64,000 bases of DNA from Rathayibacter agropyri (GCF_013249015.1 NZ_JABRPL010000001.1:854318-918317); one strand, 5' to 3'. Shown: positions 19,371-31,439, counted from the stretch's first letter. The notes: generated from the letters alone by a model not told the origin. Made by a program: numbers and translations.

Positions 19371-20858
19371 GTGGCGCGCGTCATTGTCGTCGGCAGCGGG
19401 ATCGCGGGCTTGGTCACTGCGCTGGTGGCCTCGCACCGGCACGAGGTGATGCTGGTCACGAAGGGCGCGCTCGCGGAGTCATCCACTCGGGCAGCGCAGG
19501 GCGGGATCGCGGCGGCCAGCGGAGCGAGTGACTCGGTGGCGCTGCACGTCGAGGACACGCTCGCCGCCGGCGCGGGGCTGGGCGTACGCGAGGCCGTCGA
19601 GGTGCTCTGCGCCGAGGGTCCGGCGGCGGTCGCGGCGCTGCAGGAGTGGGGGGTCGCCTTCGACCGGGAGCGCGGCGACCTCGCGCGCGGGCTGGAGGGG
19701 GCGCACTCCCGGCCGCGGATCTTGCACGCAGGCGGGGACGCGACCGGCGCCGCGATCGAGGCGGCCCTCGTCGCGGCCGTGCGCGGCGCCCGAGTCGAGC
19801 TGCGCGAGCACACCGCGCTGGTCGATCTGGTGCAGGAGGGAGGGGCTGTCACCGGCGTCGACGTCCTGCACGACGGCGCTGTCAAGCGCCTGGGCGCCAA
19901 CGCGGTCGTGCTCGCGACCGGAGGGGCGGGACAGCTGTACCGCCACACCACCAATCCCGCGGTGGTCACGGGCGATGGTCTCGCCGCGGCCCTGCGCGCG
20001 GGCGCCGCGACAGCCGACCTGGAGTTCTACCAGTTCCACCCGACGACGCTGGCGTTGCCAGGCGGGTTCCTGGTCTCGGAGGCGGTGCGCGGCGAGGGCG
20101 CCGTGCTGCGCGACGCCGCGGGCGAGCGCTTCCTGCTCGGGGTGCACCCCGACGCCGAGCTCGCGCCGCGCGACGTGGTGGCGCGGGCGATCGCCGAGCG
20201 GATGCGCCGCCAGGGCGGACTCCCCGTGCACCTCGACGCGCGAGCCATCGACCCGTCGGTGCTGGCACAGCGCTTCCCCACCATCTCGGCCGCGTGCCGG
20301 GCGAACGGGCTCTCGCTGGCCGACGACCTGCTGCCCGTCACTCCCGCCGCGCACTACTGGATGGGCGGGATCGCGACCGACCTCGACGGGCGCACGAGCC
20401 TGCCCGGGCTCCTCGCCGTCGGTGAGGTCGCCCGCACCGGCGTGCACGGAGCGAACCGCCTGGCCAGCAACAGCCTCCTCGAGGGGGTTGTCTTCGCCCG
20501 CCGTGCGGCCTCGGCCCTCGACTCCCTCCCGCGCGGCTCCGGGCCCGACACGCCGCCCATCGCTCTCGCTCCGATGGCCCTCGATCGCGCAGCTCTCCAG
20601 GAGGCGATGTGGTCGGGCGCCGGCCTCTCGCGCGACGCGGCGGGGCTGACAGCCGCGCGCGAGGCTCTGCGCGCCTGCGCCCTCCCCGCTCCGCTGGAAC
20701 TGCGGACGCTGGAAGACGCGAACCTGCGCACCTGTGCGCTCGCACTGATCGACGCCGCCCTCGCCCGCACCCGCTCGGTCGGAGCGCACCACCGCACCGA
20801 CTCCCCCGACCACCGGTCCGTCACCGGGCCCAGGAGAAAGGCAGCCCTCCCGTGCTGA
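19371..20858 (+). CDS. nadB: L-aspartate oxidase
   Basis: 495 residues. FAD enzyme that oxidises aspartate to iminoaspartate for NadA. The N terminus VIVVGSGIAGL is the Rossmann FAD-binding motif, followed by SSTRAAQGGIAAA, the flavin-contacting helix; EFYQFHPTTLALPG and GVHGANRLASNSLLEG are typical succinate dehydrogenase/fumarate reductase-family segments. GTG 19371 lies one base after the nadA stop; a start 18 bases earlier would overlap nadA and add unconserved residues. The tail after about residue 465 is unconserved and Arg/His rich. The stop overlaps nadC by 7 bp. Confidence 0.96.
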   Translation: MARVIVVGSGIAGLVTALVASHRHEVMLVTKGALAESSTRAAQGGIAAASGASDSVALHVEDTLAAGAGLGVREAVEVLCAEGPAAVAALQEWGVAFDRERGDLARGLEGAHSRPRILHAGGDATGAAIEAALVAAVRGARVELREHTALVDLVQEGGAVTGVDVLHDGAVKRLGANAVVLATGGAGQLYRHTTNPAVVTGDGLAAALRAGAATADLEFYQFHPTTLALPGGFLVSEAVRGEGAVLRDAAGERFLLGVHPDAELAPRDVVARAIAERMRRQGGLPVHLDARAIDPSVLAQRFPTISAACRANGLSLADDLLPVTPAAHYWMGGIATDLDGRTSLPGLLAVGEVARTGVHGANRLASNSLLEGVVFARRAASALDSLPRGSGPDTPPIALAPMALDRAALQEAMWSGAGLSRDAAGLTAAREALRACALPAPLELRTLEDANLRTCALALIDAALARTRSVGAHHRTDSPDHRSVTGPRRKAALPC

Positions 20859-21703
20859 CCCGCCAGAGCATCGACCGCGTCGTCACCCTCGCCCTCGAGG
20901 AGGACGCGCCCTGGGGCGACCTCACCTCGGACACCCTGATCCCCGAGGACGCGACGGCGCGGGCCTCGCTCGTCGCCCGAGAGCCCGGCGTGTTCAGCGG
21001 CGGTGCCGTCCTCGTCGGCACGATGCGGCACGCTGACTCCCGCATCCGGTGCACCGTGCAGGTCGAGGACGGCGCCGTCTTCGAGGCCGGAGCGACGCTG
21101 GCGAGCATCGAGGGCCCGGCCCGCGCCGTGCTGCGCGGTGAGCGGGTCGCGCTCAACCTGGTGCAGCGGATGAGCGGCATCGCCACCGTGACCGCCCGCT
21201 ACGTCGCCGCCGTCGAGGGCACCCGCGCCAGGATCGTCGACACCCGCAAGACCACCCCCGGCCTGCGTGCGCTCGAGCGGCACGCCGTGCGCAGCGGAGG
21301 TGGGCACAACCACCGCTTTTCGCTCTCGGACGCGGTGCTCGCCAAGGACAACCACCTCGCGGTGCTCGCGGCCCGCGGAATCGACCTGACCGCAGCGCTG
21401 CGGGCGGCGCGCGCCTCGATCCCGCACACGGCGCACCTCGAGGTCGAGGTCGACCGGCTCGACCAGATCGAGCCCGCGCTGGCCGGCGGCGCGGACACGA
21501 TCATGCTCGACAACTTCACGCCGGAGTTGCTGCACCAGGGCGTCGCGCTGATCGGGGGGCGGGCGGTGGTCGAGGCGAGCGGAGGCGTCGACCTCTCGAC
21601 GGTGCGCGCGATCGCCGAGGCGGGCGTCGACGTGATCTCGATCGGCGCGCTCACGCACAGCGTCCGCTCGCTCGATCTCGGCCTCGACATCGGCGTCGAG
21701 TGA
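20852..21703 (+). CDS. nadC: Nicotinate-nucleotide pyrophosphorylase (quinolinate phosphoribosyltransferase)
   Basis: 283 residues. Converts quinolinate and PRPP to nicotinate mononucleotide. Visible motifs: EEDAPWGDLTSD, TRKTTPGLRALER with the active-site Arg/Lys, GGGHNHRFSLSDAVLAKDNH, and the phosphate loop EASGGVDLSTVRAIAEAGVDVISIG. GTG 20852 is preceded by AGGAGAAAGG; a longer open frame to the left is the shadow of nadB. Overlaps nadB by 7 bp and the following cysteine desulfurase by 4 bp. Confidence 0.96.
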   Translation: MLTRQSIDRVVTLALEEDAPWGDLTSDTLIPEDATARASLVAREPGVFSGGAVLVGTMRHADSRIRCTVQVEDGAVFEAGATLASIEGPARAVLRGERVALNLVQRMSGIATVTARYVAAVEGTRARIVDTRKTTPGLRALERHAVRSGGGHNHRFSLSDAVLAKDNHLAVLAARGIDLTAALRAARASIPHTAHLEVEVDRLDQIEPALAGGADTIMLDNFTPELLHQGVALIGGRAVVEASGGVDLSTVRAIAEAGVDVISIGALTHSVRSLDLGLDIGVE

Positions 21704-22812
21704 TCTACCTCGACCACGCCGCGACGTCACCGGTGCGCCGCGAGGTGCTGGAGGCGATGTGGCCGTTCCTCACCAGCGAATACGGCAATCCGTCGAGTAG
21801 CCACGCGACAGGTGCAGCGGCGGCTCGCGCGCTCGAGGAGGCCCGAGGGCTCGTCGCCCGGTTCCTCGGCGGGCGCGCTTCCGAGACCCTCTTCACCTCG
21901 GGCGGCACGGAGTCGATCAACACCGCGGTGAAGGGCCTCGCGCTCGGGGCGCCCCGCGGTCGGCACCTGGTCCTCTCGGCGCTGGAGCACGAGGCGACGG
22001 CCGAGTCGGCCGACCACCTGCGGCGGCTGCACGGCTTCGAAGTCTCGGTGGCGCCCGTCGACGGCTCCGGCCGGCTCGACCTCGACGCGCTCGCCGCGCT
22101 GATCCGCCCGGACACGACGCTGATCTCGGTGCTCGCCGCGAGCAACGAGATCGGGACAGTGCAGGACGTCCCCGCGATCGCCGCCCTGTGCCGGGAGCGC
22201 GGCGTACCGCTGCACGTCGATGCGGTGCAGGCCGCCGGCTGGCTCGATGTGGCGGGCTGGGGCGCCGACGCGGTCTCGATCTCGGGGCACAAGCTCGGCG
22301 CGCCCAAGGGAGTGGGGGCGCTGCTGCTGCGCAGCCGCCTGCCGTTCGAGCCGCTGCTGCACGGCGGCGGACAGGAGCGCCAGCGGCGCTCGGGCACCGA
22401 GAACGTCGCGTTCGCGGTCGCGCTCGGCGCGGCGGTGCGCCTGCTCGATCCCGATCGCGCCATTCGGGTCCGCGCCGTTCGCGACGCCTTCGCCGAGCGC
22501 GTCGCCAGCCTGGCGCCGCGGGCGGTGCCGCTCGGCTCGGCAGAGCACCGCCTCCCTTCGATCGCCGCGTACGCGGTGCCCGGGCGCAGCGGCGAGTCGA
22601 CTCTGCTCGAGCTGGAGGAGCGCGGAGTGCTGGTCTCCAGTGGCTCGGCGTGCGCCGCCGGGCGCGCCGAGCCGTCGCCGACACTCCTGGCCCTGGGACT
22701 CACTCCGGAACTCGCGCAGACCGCCGTGCGGTTCAGCTTCGGCGAGGACGCGGCACTTGCGGAGGCAGAGGCTGCGGCAGCCGCATTCGCCGAGGTCCTC
22801 GCGCGCTTCTGA
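21700..22812 (+). CDS. Cysteine desulfurase, NifS/IscS-like, of the nad operon
   Basis: 370 residues. Class V PLP enzyme: PLP lysine K198 in ISGHKLGAPKG, persulfide-forming Cys C318 in SSGSACAAG. It begins with GTG 21700 overlapping the nadC stop (GTGA), so it is co-translated. Location at the end of nadABC suggests it supplies sulfur for the [4Fe-4S] cluster of NadA, as for NadS-type desulfurases in other bacteria; that role is inference. Length and the GSACAAG loop fit a group II (IscS-like) desulfurase with a shortened loop. Confidence 0.93.
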   Translation: MIYLDHAATSPVRREVLEAMWPFLTSEYGNPSSSHATGAAAARALEEARGLVARFLGGRASETLFTSGGTESINTAVKGLALGAPRGRHLVLSALEHEATAESADHLRRLHGFEVSVAPVDGSGRLDLDALAALIRPDTTLISVLAASNEIGTVQDVPAIAALCRERGVPLHVDAVQAAGWLDVAGWGADAVSISGHKLGAPKGVGALLLRSRLPFEPLLHGGGQERQRRSGTENVAFAVALGAAVRLLDPDRAIRVRAVRDAFAERVASLAPRAVPLGSAEHRLPSIAAYAVPGRSGESTLLELEERGVLVSSGSACAAGRAEPSPTLLALGLTPELAQTAVRFSFGEDAALAEAEAAAAAFAEVLARF

Positions 22813-22827
22813 ACCGACTCGCCGCGG

Positions 22828-22846
22828 ATTCCCGACGATCGGGAAT
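22828..22846 (+). terminator. Short hairpin at the end of the nad operon
   Basis: ATTCCCGA (22828-22835) pairs with TCGGGAAT (22839-22846) around a three-base loop, 16 bp after the stop. It may terminate the nad operon; no T-run follows. It touches the GTCGGAGG promoter element of the next gene. Confidence 0.5.
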
Positions 22847-22867
22847 GTCGGAGGTGCCTGCGATCGT
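22847..22867 (+). promoter_or_regulatory. PafBC-type (RecA-NDp) promoter candidate before MFS gene
   Basis: GTCGGAGG (22847-22854), seven bases, then the hexamer GATCGT (22862-22867). The spacing is the same as in four other copies in this window, three to four of which precede DNA repair genes. The hexamer deviates at its first base from TANNNT. Start of transcription would be near 22874, giving a 100-nt leader with a strong hairpin. Confidence 0.5.
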
Positions 22868-22902
22868 TCTCCCGTCCGAACCCCGCACCTGTGCCCGTGT
22901 CG

Positions 22903-22933
22903 GCATCGTCTGCTCGCGCGGAGCAGACGATGC
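22903..22933 (+). promoter_or_regulatory. 13-bp perfect hairpin in the leader of the MFS gene
   Basis: GCATCGTCTGCTC (22903-22915) pairs with GAGCAGACGATGC (22921-22933) around GCGCG. It lies 43 bp before the start codon, so it could be a terminator of upstream transcription, an attenuator, or a large operator. Confidence 0.55.
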
Positions 22934-22975
22934 GTCCTGTGCCACCCCGATCCCCCTTACGACCGGAGTCCCCCT

Positions 22976-24448
22976 GTGACCGATCGCAGCACCCTTCCCG
23001 GCACGCGGCCCGCCGCTCCCGCTGCCACCACCCTGGAGCCGCGCAGCCGCCTCGTCATCAGCCTGCTGCTGGTCTCGGCGTTCGTCGTCATCCTCAACGA
23101 GACGATCCTGAGCGTGGCGCTGCCCGACCTCATGCGCGACTTCGGCGTCGAGGCGCACGTCGGCCAGTGGCTCTCGACCGCGTTCATGCTGACGATGGCG
23201 GTCGTCATCCCGATCACGGGATACCTGATCCAGCGGCTGCATACCCGGACTCTGTTCGCCGCCGCGATGACCCTGTTCAGCCTCGGTACGCTCTCCGCCG
23301 CTTTAGCGCCGACGTTCGCCGTCCTCCTTGCCGCGCGGGTGGTGCAGGCCAGCGGCACGGCCATCATGATGCCGCTCCTGATGACGACCGTGATGACGCT
23401 GGTGCCGCCGGCGATCCGCGGCCGGATGATGGGCAATATCTCCATTGTCATCTCGGTCGCGCCCGCGGTCGGCCCGACCATCTCGGGCGTCATCCTGAAC
23501 TTCCTCAGCTGGCGCTGGATGTTCTGGATCGTGCTGCCGATCGCGATCGGTGCACTACTGCTCGGGCTGCGCAAGGTCGAGAACGTGACCGAGCCGCGCT
23601 CGATCCCGATCGATTCCCTCTCGGTGGTTCTCTCCGTCTTCGGTTTCGGCGGCCTGGTCTACGGCCTGAGCAGCCTCGGCGAGGGCGGCGAGGCCGTGGT
23701 CGCGCCGTGGGTGCCCTTCGTCGTCGCGGGCCTCGGCCTCGCGAGCTTCATCGGCCGCCAGCTCGTGTTGCAGCGGATCGACCGCGCCCTGCTCGATCTG
23801 CGGACGTTCTCCTCCGCCAACTTCACGATCGTCATCGTCATGATGGCCGTCAGCATGTCGGCGCTGTTCGGCACCCTCATCCTCCTGCCGCTCTACACCC
23901 AGAACGTGCTCGGTCTCACTCCACTCCAGACCGGCCTGCTGCTGCTCCCGGGCGGGCTGCTCATGGGCCTGCTCGCGCCGTTCGTCGGCCGCGGCTATGA
24001 CCGCTTCGGACCAAGGGTGCTTCTCGTGCCCGGATCGATCGTCGTCGCCGGCGCGCTCTGGGGGTACACCCTGCTCGCCGCCGACTCGTCGCCCTGGTTC
24101 GTGCTCTCGCTGCACGTGGTCCTGAGCCTCGGGCTCGCCTTCGTCTTCACTCCGCTATTCACCGCCGGCCTCGGCTCGGTGCGCCCCGCGCTCTACTCCC
24201 ACGGCAGCGCGATCATCGGCACGGTTCAGCAGCTCGGAGGCGCGGCGGGCACAGCTCTGTTCGTCACCGTCCTGTCGATCCAGTCGGCGGCGCTTGCGCA
24301 GGGTGGTGCCGACCAGGTGACCGCGTCGGCCGGCGGCATCCACTCCGCTTTCCTCTGGGGAGCCTCGATCGCCACACTCGCGATCGTCGCCGCGTTCCTC
24401 GTGCGACGTCCCGTGGACTCCGACGCGCCACTGCCGATGGCGCACTGA
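22976..24448 (+). CDS. MFS multidrug exporter, DHA2 (14-TMS) family
   Basis: 490 residues, about 14 membrane segments. The DHA2/EmrB signature is visible: LNETILSVALPDLMRDFGV in helix 1 (the usual motif is D-x-T-I-V-N-V-A), WLSTAFMLTMAVVIPITGYL in helix 2, QASGTAIMMPLLMT, and motif C-like APAVGPTISGVILNFLSWRWMF. Drug/H+ antiporters of this type export toxic compounds or a self-made product. GTG 22976 has GGAG eight bases upstream. It stands at the edge of a stretch with secondary-metabolism-like genes, and its promoter resembles the DNA-damage type. Confidence 0.88.
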   Translation: MTDRSTLPGTRPAAPAATTLEPRSRLVISLLLVSAFVVILNETILSVALPDLMRDFGVEAHVGQWLSTAFMLTMAVVIPITGYLIQRLHTRTLFAAAMTLFSLGTLSAALAPTFAVLLAARVVQASGTAIMMPLLMTTVMTLVPPAIRGRMMGNISIVISVAPAVGPTISGVILNFLSWRWMFWIVLPIAIGALLLGLRKVENVTEPRSIPIDSLSVVLSVFGFGGLVYGLSSLGEGGEAVVAPWVPFVVAGLGLASFIGRQLVLQRIDRALLDLRTFSSANFTIVIVMMAVSMSALFGTLILLPLYTQNVLGLTPLQTGLLLLPGGLLMGLLAPFVGRGYDRFGPRVLLVPGSIVVAGALWGYTLLAADSSPWFVLSLHVVLSLGLAFVFTPLFTAGLGSVRPALYSHGSAIIGTVQQLGGAAGTALFVTVLSIQSAALAQGGADQVTASAGGIHSAFLWGASIATLAIVAAFLVRRPVDSDAPLPMAH

Positions 24449-24508
24449 CCGCTCAGTGCCCTCATCGCTCAGTGCCTCACCGCTGAGTGCCCTCATCGCT
24501 GAGGGGCT
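24449..24508. repeat. Four tandem units of about 15-16 bp after the MFS stop
   Basis: Directly after the stop codon four units follow: CGCTCAGTGCCCTCAT, CGCTCAGTGCCTCAC, CGCTGAGTGCCCTCAT and CGCTGAGGGGCT. Because CTCAG and CTGAG both occur, the array can also fold into hairpins and may terminate the MFS and PPTase transcripts, which converge here. Confidence 0.65.
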
Positions 24509-24511
24509 CGG

Positions 24512-25273
24512 CTATCGCCGGCCCGCCGATGCCAGCGAGTCGGTGAGGGAGTCGCCGTGCTCGCGGCGCCAGCCGATGATCGGCCCCGTACCCGTGCCGG
24601 CGATCGGCCCGAGCGCGACACTTACCCGGAGTGCCGGATCAAGGGTCGGCTCCGCGAGACGGAAGCGCACGCCGTCGATCCGTGCCTCGGCCGCGAAGCG
24701 CGACTCGTGCACGTGGACACGCTGCGGATCCAGGTCCAGTCCGCGTCCATTCGCCTTCAGCGCTGCTCCGATCCGCGTCCCGTGCAGGACCGGATCGGCG
24801 CGGCGCACTCCCCCGGTGGCGAACGGGCCACTCGCGCGCCTCTCGCCTCGCCCCCTCGGCCCGGCAGCCGGCTCGACGTCCACACCGACGGCACCCGCGC
24901 TGCTCACGGCGACCACCACGGCCCCAGCACAGTGCGCGATGCTCACCGACAGCAGCGCCAGCGCGCTATCGGGGCCCTCCAGGCGGGGACGGCCGTGCGA
25001 CCCTCCGCAGTACGCGCAGCAGGCGACGACCCGCACCGCCGAGGGACGACTGCCGGTCAGCTCCGCGGCGAGCATCCGCAGCAACACCCGGCCGACCACG
25101 AAGCGCTCGGCCATCGGCGCCGCCTCCGTGCTCGCGTAGCGCTCACGCTCTTCGGTGCTGAGGATCGGCAGCAATCGCTCCGCATCGAGACTGTGCTCCT
25201 CCAGCGACAGCCAGCGCAGGTAGATGCCGGGCAGATCGGCACCAATCCCCTGTTCCCCCGTGTGTTCGCCCAT
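24512..25273 (-). CDS. 4'-phosphopantetheinyl transferase-like protein lacking catalytic residues
   Basis: 253 residues from ATG 25273. The Sfp-type fold is recognisable: ERFVVGRVLLRMLAAELTG, CAYCGGSHGRPRLEG, SVSIAHCAGAVVVAV and the metal motif VGVDVEP at 129-135. The second motif, normally W-x-x-(K/V)-E-A-x-x-K, reads GTRIGAALK at 165-173: Trp is Gly and the metal-binding Glu is Gly; only the last Lys remains. The segment between the two motifs is also poor. Family role would be to activate carrier proteins of fatty acid, polyketide or nonribosomal synthesis; this copy is probably inactive or altered. It may be transcribed with the small reading frame 16 bp upstream. Confidence 0.7.
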   Translation of the reverse strand: MGEHTGEQGIGADLPGIYLRWLSLEEHSLDAERLLPILSTEERERYASTEAAPMAERFVVGRVLLRMLAAELTGSRPSAVRVVACCAYCGGSHGRPRLEGPDSALALLSVSIAHCAGAVVVAVSSAGAVGVDVEPAAGPRGRGERRASGPFATGGVRRADPVLHGTRIGAALKANGRGLDLDPQRVHVHESRFAAEARIDGVRFRLAEPTLDPALRVSVALGPIAGTGTGPIIGWRREHGDSLTDSLASAGRR

Positions 25274-25289
25274 GTCCTGATCCCCCCGG

Positions 25290-25400
25290 TCAGCTCGCGG
25301 TGACGTGCTCGCCGTGCGCGGAGACCCCGGCATCGTCCTGCGTGAGCAGACGAAGCTGCCCCACGTCAGGGCGGAGAGTGTCGTCGCAGGTGGCGGGCAT
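25290..25400 (-). CDS. Possible 36-residue peptide gene upstream of the PPTase-like gene
   Basis: An ATG-started frame of 36 codons, MPATCDDTLRPDVG onward, ends 16 bp before the PPTase-like start on the same strand. About 31 of 36 third positions are G or C, as in real genes here. The sequence is acidic in the first half (CDD, RPD, QDD) and ends in HGEHVTAS. It has no signal peptide and no recognised RiPP core or leader motif. The ribosome binding site is weak. It could be a leader peptide, a peptide precursor, or chance; I do not recognise a family. Confidence 0.35.
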   Translation of the reverse strand: MPATCDDTLRPDVGQLRLLTQDDAGVSAHGEHVTAS

Positions 25401-25528
25401 GCGGCGACGCTAGTCCGGCCGTGCGACGCGCAGGTGAACGGCCGGTGGCCGTCGCGTAGTCGCCATCGACGTCGGGCGCCGTGATCGCAGCGGACGGTTC
25501 CGCGCCTCAGCCCCGATGGCGAGCGCCG

Positions 25529-26212
25529 TCACTCGCTAAACGCTGCGGGAGCCAGATCGGTCTCCCCGCCCTCGATCGCGGCGAGGAGCCGGTCAACGAC
25601 AGCCTGCGGAGCCAGACCAGCGCCGAAGCGCGGTGCCTCGCCCGCAAGCGGGTGCCGGGAGAGCTCCGTCTCGGTGTGGCCGGGGCGCGCATCGAGCAGC
25701 AGGACGCCCGCGCGCCGGTACTCGCGCGCCGAGGCCCGCACGAAGGCGTGTAGCGCGGCCTTCGAGGCTGAATAGGCGGCGAGCCCGGCGGTCGGAGCCT
25801 CGGCCACGACTCCGCTGATCGTGAGCGCGAACGGCTGTCGGCCCTTTCTCGCTGAGTCCGTCAGGGCGGCAAGGGCCGCCGTCAGCACCCGAATCGGCGC
25901 CAGCGCATTCACCTCGACCAACTCCTCCAGCACCGCGGGATCGAGCTCGGCCGAGGGACCGAACGCGACGACGCCCGAGGCGGCAACGACTCCGTCCAGG
26001 CGCCCGTGGCGCTTCATCACCTCGGCGACGAGACGACGCCCGGCGTCCTCACCGCGCAGGTCGGCGACGAGCGGAGCCTCCCCGAGGCTGGACGGACGAC
26101 GCCCCGAGCGCACGGCGGTCGCGCCCCGCGCGTCCAGGCCGTCGGCGATGAGACTCCCGAGCCCGCCGGAGGCACCGAGAACGAGGACGACGGCACCGTC
26201 GAGACGAGTCAT
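25529..26212 (-). CDS. Short-chain dehydrogenase/reductase
   Basis: 227 residues, classical SDR. Cofactor motif GASGGLG at 13-19, the N of the catalytic tetrad in VEVNALA near 102, Ser 133, and the active-site YSASK with Tyr 147 and Lys 151. Substrate unknown. It is transcribed from its own promoter: TAGGCT at 26224-26219 on the minus strand lies six bases before the ATG, so the mRNA is probably leaderless. The neighbours (PPTase-like, TyrA-like, pabB remnant) hint at a biosynthetic role, but this is inference only. Confidence 0.85.
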   Translation of the reverse strand: MTRLDGAVVLVLGASGGLGSLIADGLDARGATAVRSGRRPSSLGEAPLVADLRGEDAGRRLVAEVMKRHGRLDGVVAASGVVAFGPSAELDPAVLEELVEVNALAPIRVLTAALAALTDSARKGRQPFALTISGVVAEAPTAGLAAYSASKAALHAFVRASAREYRRAGVLLLDARPGHTETELSRHPLAGEAPRFGAGLAPQAVVDRLLAAIEGGETDLAPAAFSE

Positions 26213-26218
26213 GGATCG

Positions 26219-26224
26219 AGCCTA
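26219..26224 (-). promoter_or_regulatory. -10 element TAGGCT for leaderless SDR transcript
   Basis: TAGGCT followed by six bases and the ATG at 26212. The same arrangement precedes the genes starting at 37036, 54347 and 60146. Confidence 0.5.
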
Positions 26225-26269
26225 GATGCGCCCGCCAGCCCGGATCGGCGCGTCTGCGACGCCTTGCCC

Positions 26270-27135
26270 TCACTGCATCCCGTTCGACGCCTGGACTGAG
26301 CCGCTGAGCCCGTAGAGATCGGCCGCGACCGTCGCCGCAGGTTCGATGATCTCCGAGAGACCGGCGCGCACCTCCGCCAGCCTCTCAGCCAGATTGTCGG
26401 CCGTGTCCGTCCCCAGCGCCCGCACTTCCGCGGCAAGCCGAGCACGGATGTCCTCGGCTCCGTCCGCCTGCTGAATATCGGCGTACACGTGCGGATTCGC
26501 GTCGAGGATGCGGGCGGCTCCCGCGAGCATCGTCCGCGCCGGAGGGGGCGCGAGCCGCCAGACGAGGGCTGGGTCGACCGGGGAGGAGGCAAGCACCGAC
26601 GCCACCGCGAGGAGCGCCGCGTGCGGGAGGACCTGAGTGAACGCCATCACGGCGTCGTGATCGGCCGGGCCGAGGCGTTCCACGAGGGCACCGCTCCCCC
26701 GCAGCGCAGCACTGAGGGGTGCAGCCGCCGTCTCGTCGGCGTCCTCCGCGGTCACCACCACGACTCTCCTCCCCACCGTGCTGAGCGTCGGGCGGAACAT
26801 CGGGTTGCAGCCGACCAGCCGGGGTCGGCGCCGACGGCCAGCGGAGGACTCGAAGAGCGGCGACTGCACGGAGGCCGTCGAGACGAGGACGGCATCGGAC
26901 GGCAGCCACGGCTCGATCGAGTCGGCCACCTCCAGCGTGACAGCCTCCGGCAGGGCGAGCGCGACGAGATCCGCCCCGGACACGACCTCGCGCAGCCGCG
27001 GGTCCGAGCCGCGGCCATCCGTCTTGAGGTCACCTGCGCTGACGTCGACCGAGACCACCGACCAGCCGGCGTCCAGCAGCACCTCCCGGAGCCAGGTCCC
27101 GACCGTCCCTGCCCCACCGATCACCACTGCCGCGC

Positions 27136-27139
<4 letters not shown>
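26270..27139 (-). CDS. Prephenate dehydrogenase-family protein, PapC/TyrA-like
   Basis: 289 residues. Rossmann motif GGAGTVG at 8-14, then STASVQSPLFE, LVGCNPMFRPTLS (equivalent of the HPMFGP loop of TyrA) and the helical dimer domain with FTQVLPHAALLAVASVL. These are the landmarks of prephenate dehydrogenases. The ATG at 27139 overlaps the TGA of the pabB remnant (ATGA) and has GGAGGAG upstream, so the two genes once formed one operon. Pairing of an aminodeoxychorismate synthase with a TyrA homologue is known for p-aminophenylalanine synthesis (PapA and PapC), so it may be a 4-amino-4-deoxyprephenate dehydrogenase. A plain prephenate dehydrogenase remains possible. The mutase PapB is not seen. 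Confidence 0.7.
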
Positions 27140-31038
<3,899 letters not shown>

Positions 31039-31438
31039 CGTGCTGATACTCCAGCCTGACAGGCCCAGCTTGCAGCCGCACCGCCATGACGTTCAGCGGT
31101 GAGTCGAAGGAGGCACGTCGCAGGTCAGAACTCCGGCGGAGGTAGCGCACGACTGAGCGAGTCATTGGAGCCGCGCAGCACGCCGCTCTCGCCAGCGGGT
31201 CGAGAGCCTCGATCTTGCATCGAGGGCGGACAACTTGAGGAGATCGTCGACGTGCCCTGGCCGGTCCGACGGCGCCGTTTCGGTACGTCGGGCACGGCCG
31301 AAACGGAGACCAGGCGCTCTCCTTTTTCACTGTTTCCGAGCCAGAATGTCCTAGGGGTCGCGTGTACTGACGCACGCAGGATGCCGTAAGGCCTGCCGCA
31401 CCTAGCCAACACCCCGCCTACGGCGGGGTGTTGTGTTT
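31039..31438. other. 400-bp region without a recognised gene in the helicase/DUF3800 island
   Basis: Frames of 95-122 codons exist on both strands but none resembles a known protein. On the plus strand the region has a hairpin CCGTTTCGG/CCGAAACGG (31275-31283 with 31298-31306), a purine/pyrimidine-rich CTCTCCTTTTTC stretch, and ends in a classic terminator pointing rightwards, against both flanking genes. So a plus-strand transcript, either a small RNA or a short protein of 96 residues (31099-31389), may be made here. The helicase promoter must also lie here on the minus strand. Confidence 0.4.
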
Positions 31439-31439
31439 T
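31407..31439 (+). terminator. Rho-independent terminator, plus orientation
   Basis: CAACACCCCGCC (31407-31418) and GGCGGGGTGTTG (31422-31433) form a perfect 12-bp stem with a three-base loop, followed by TGTTTT. This T-rich tail is on the plus strand, so it ends a rightward transcript that starts within the 400-bp gap, although it could also help to stop the DUF3800 transcript. Confidence 0.85.

Noticed and set aside
20609..20851. N-terminal extension of nadC by 81 codons
   Set aside because: It lies in another frame of nadB; GTG 20852 has a good ribosome site and gives the usual length.
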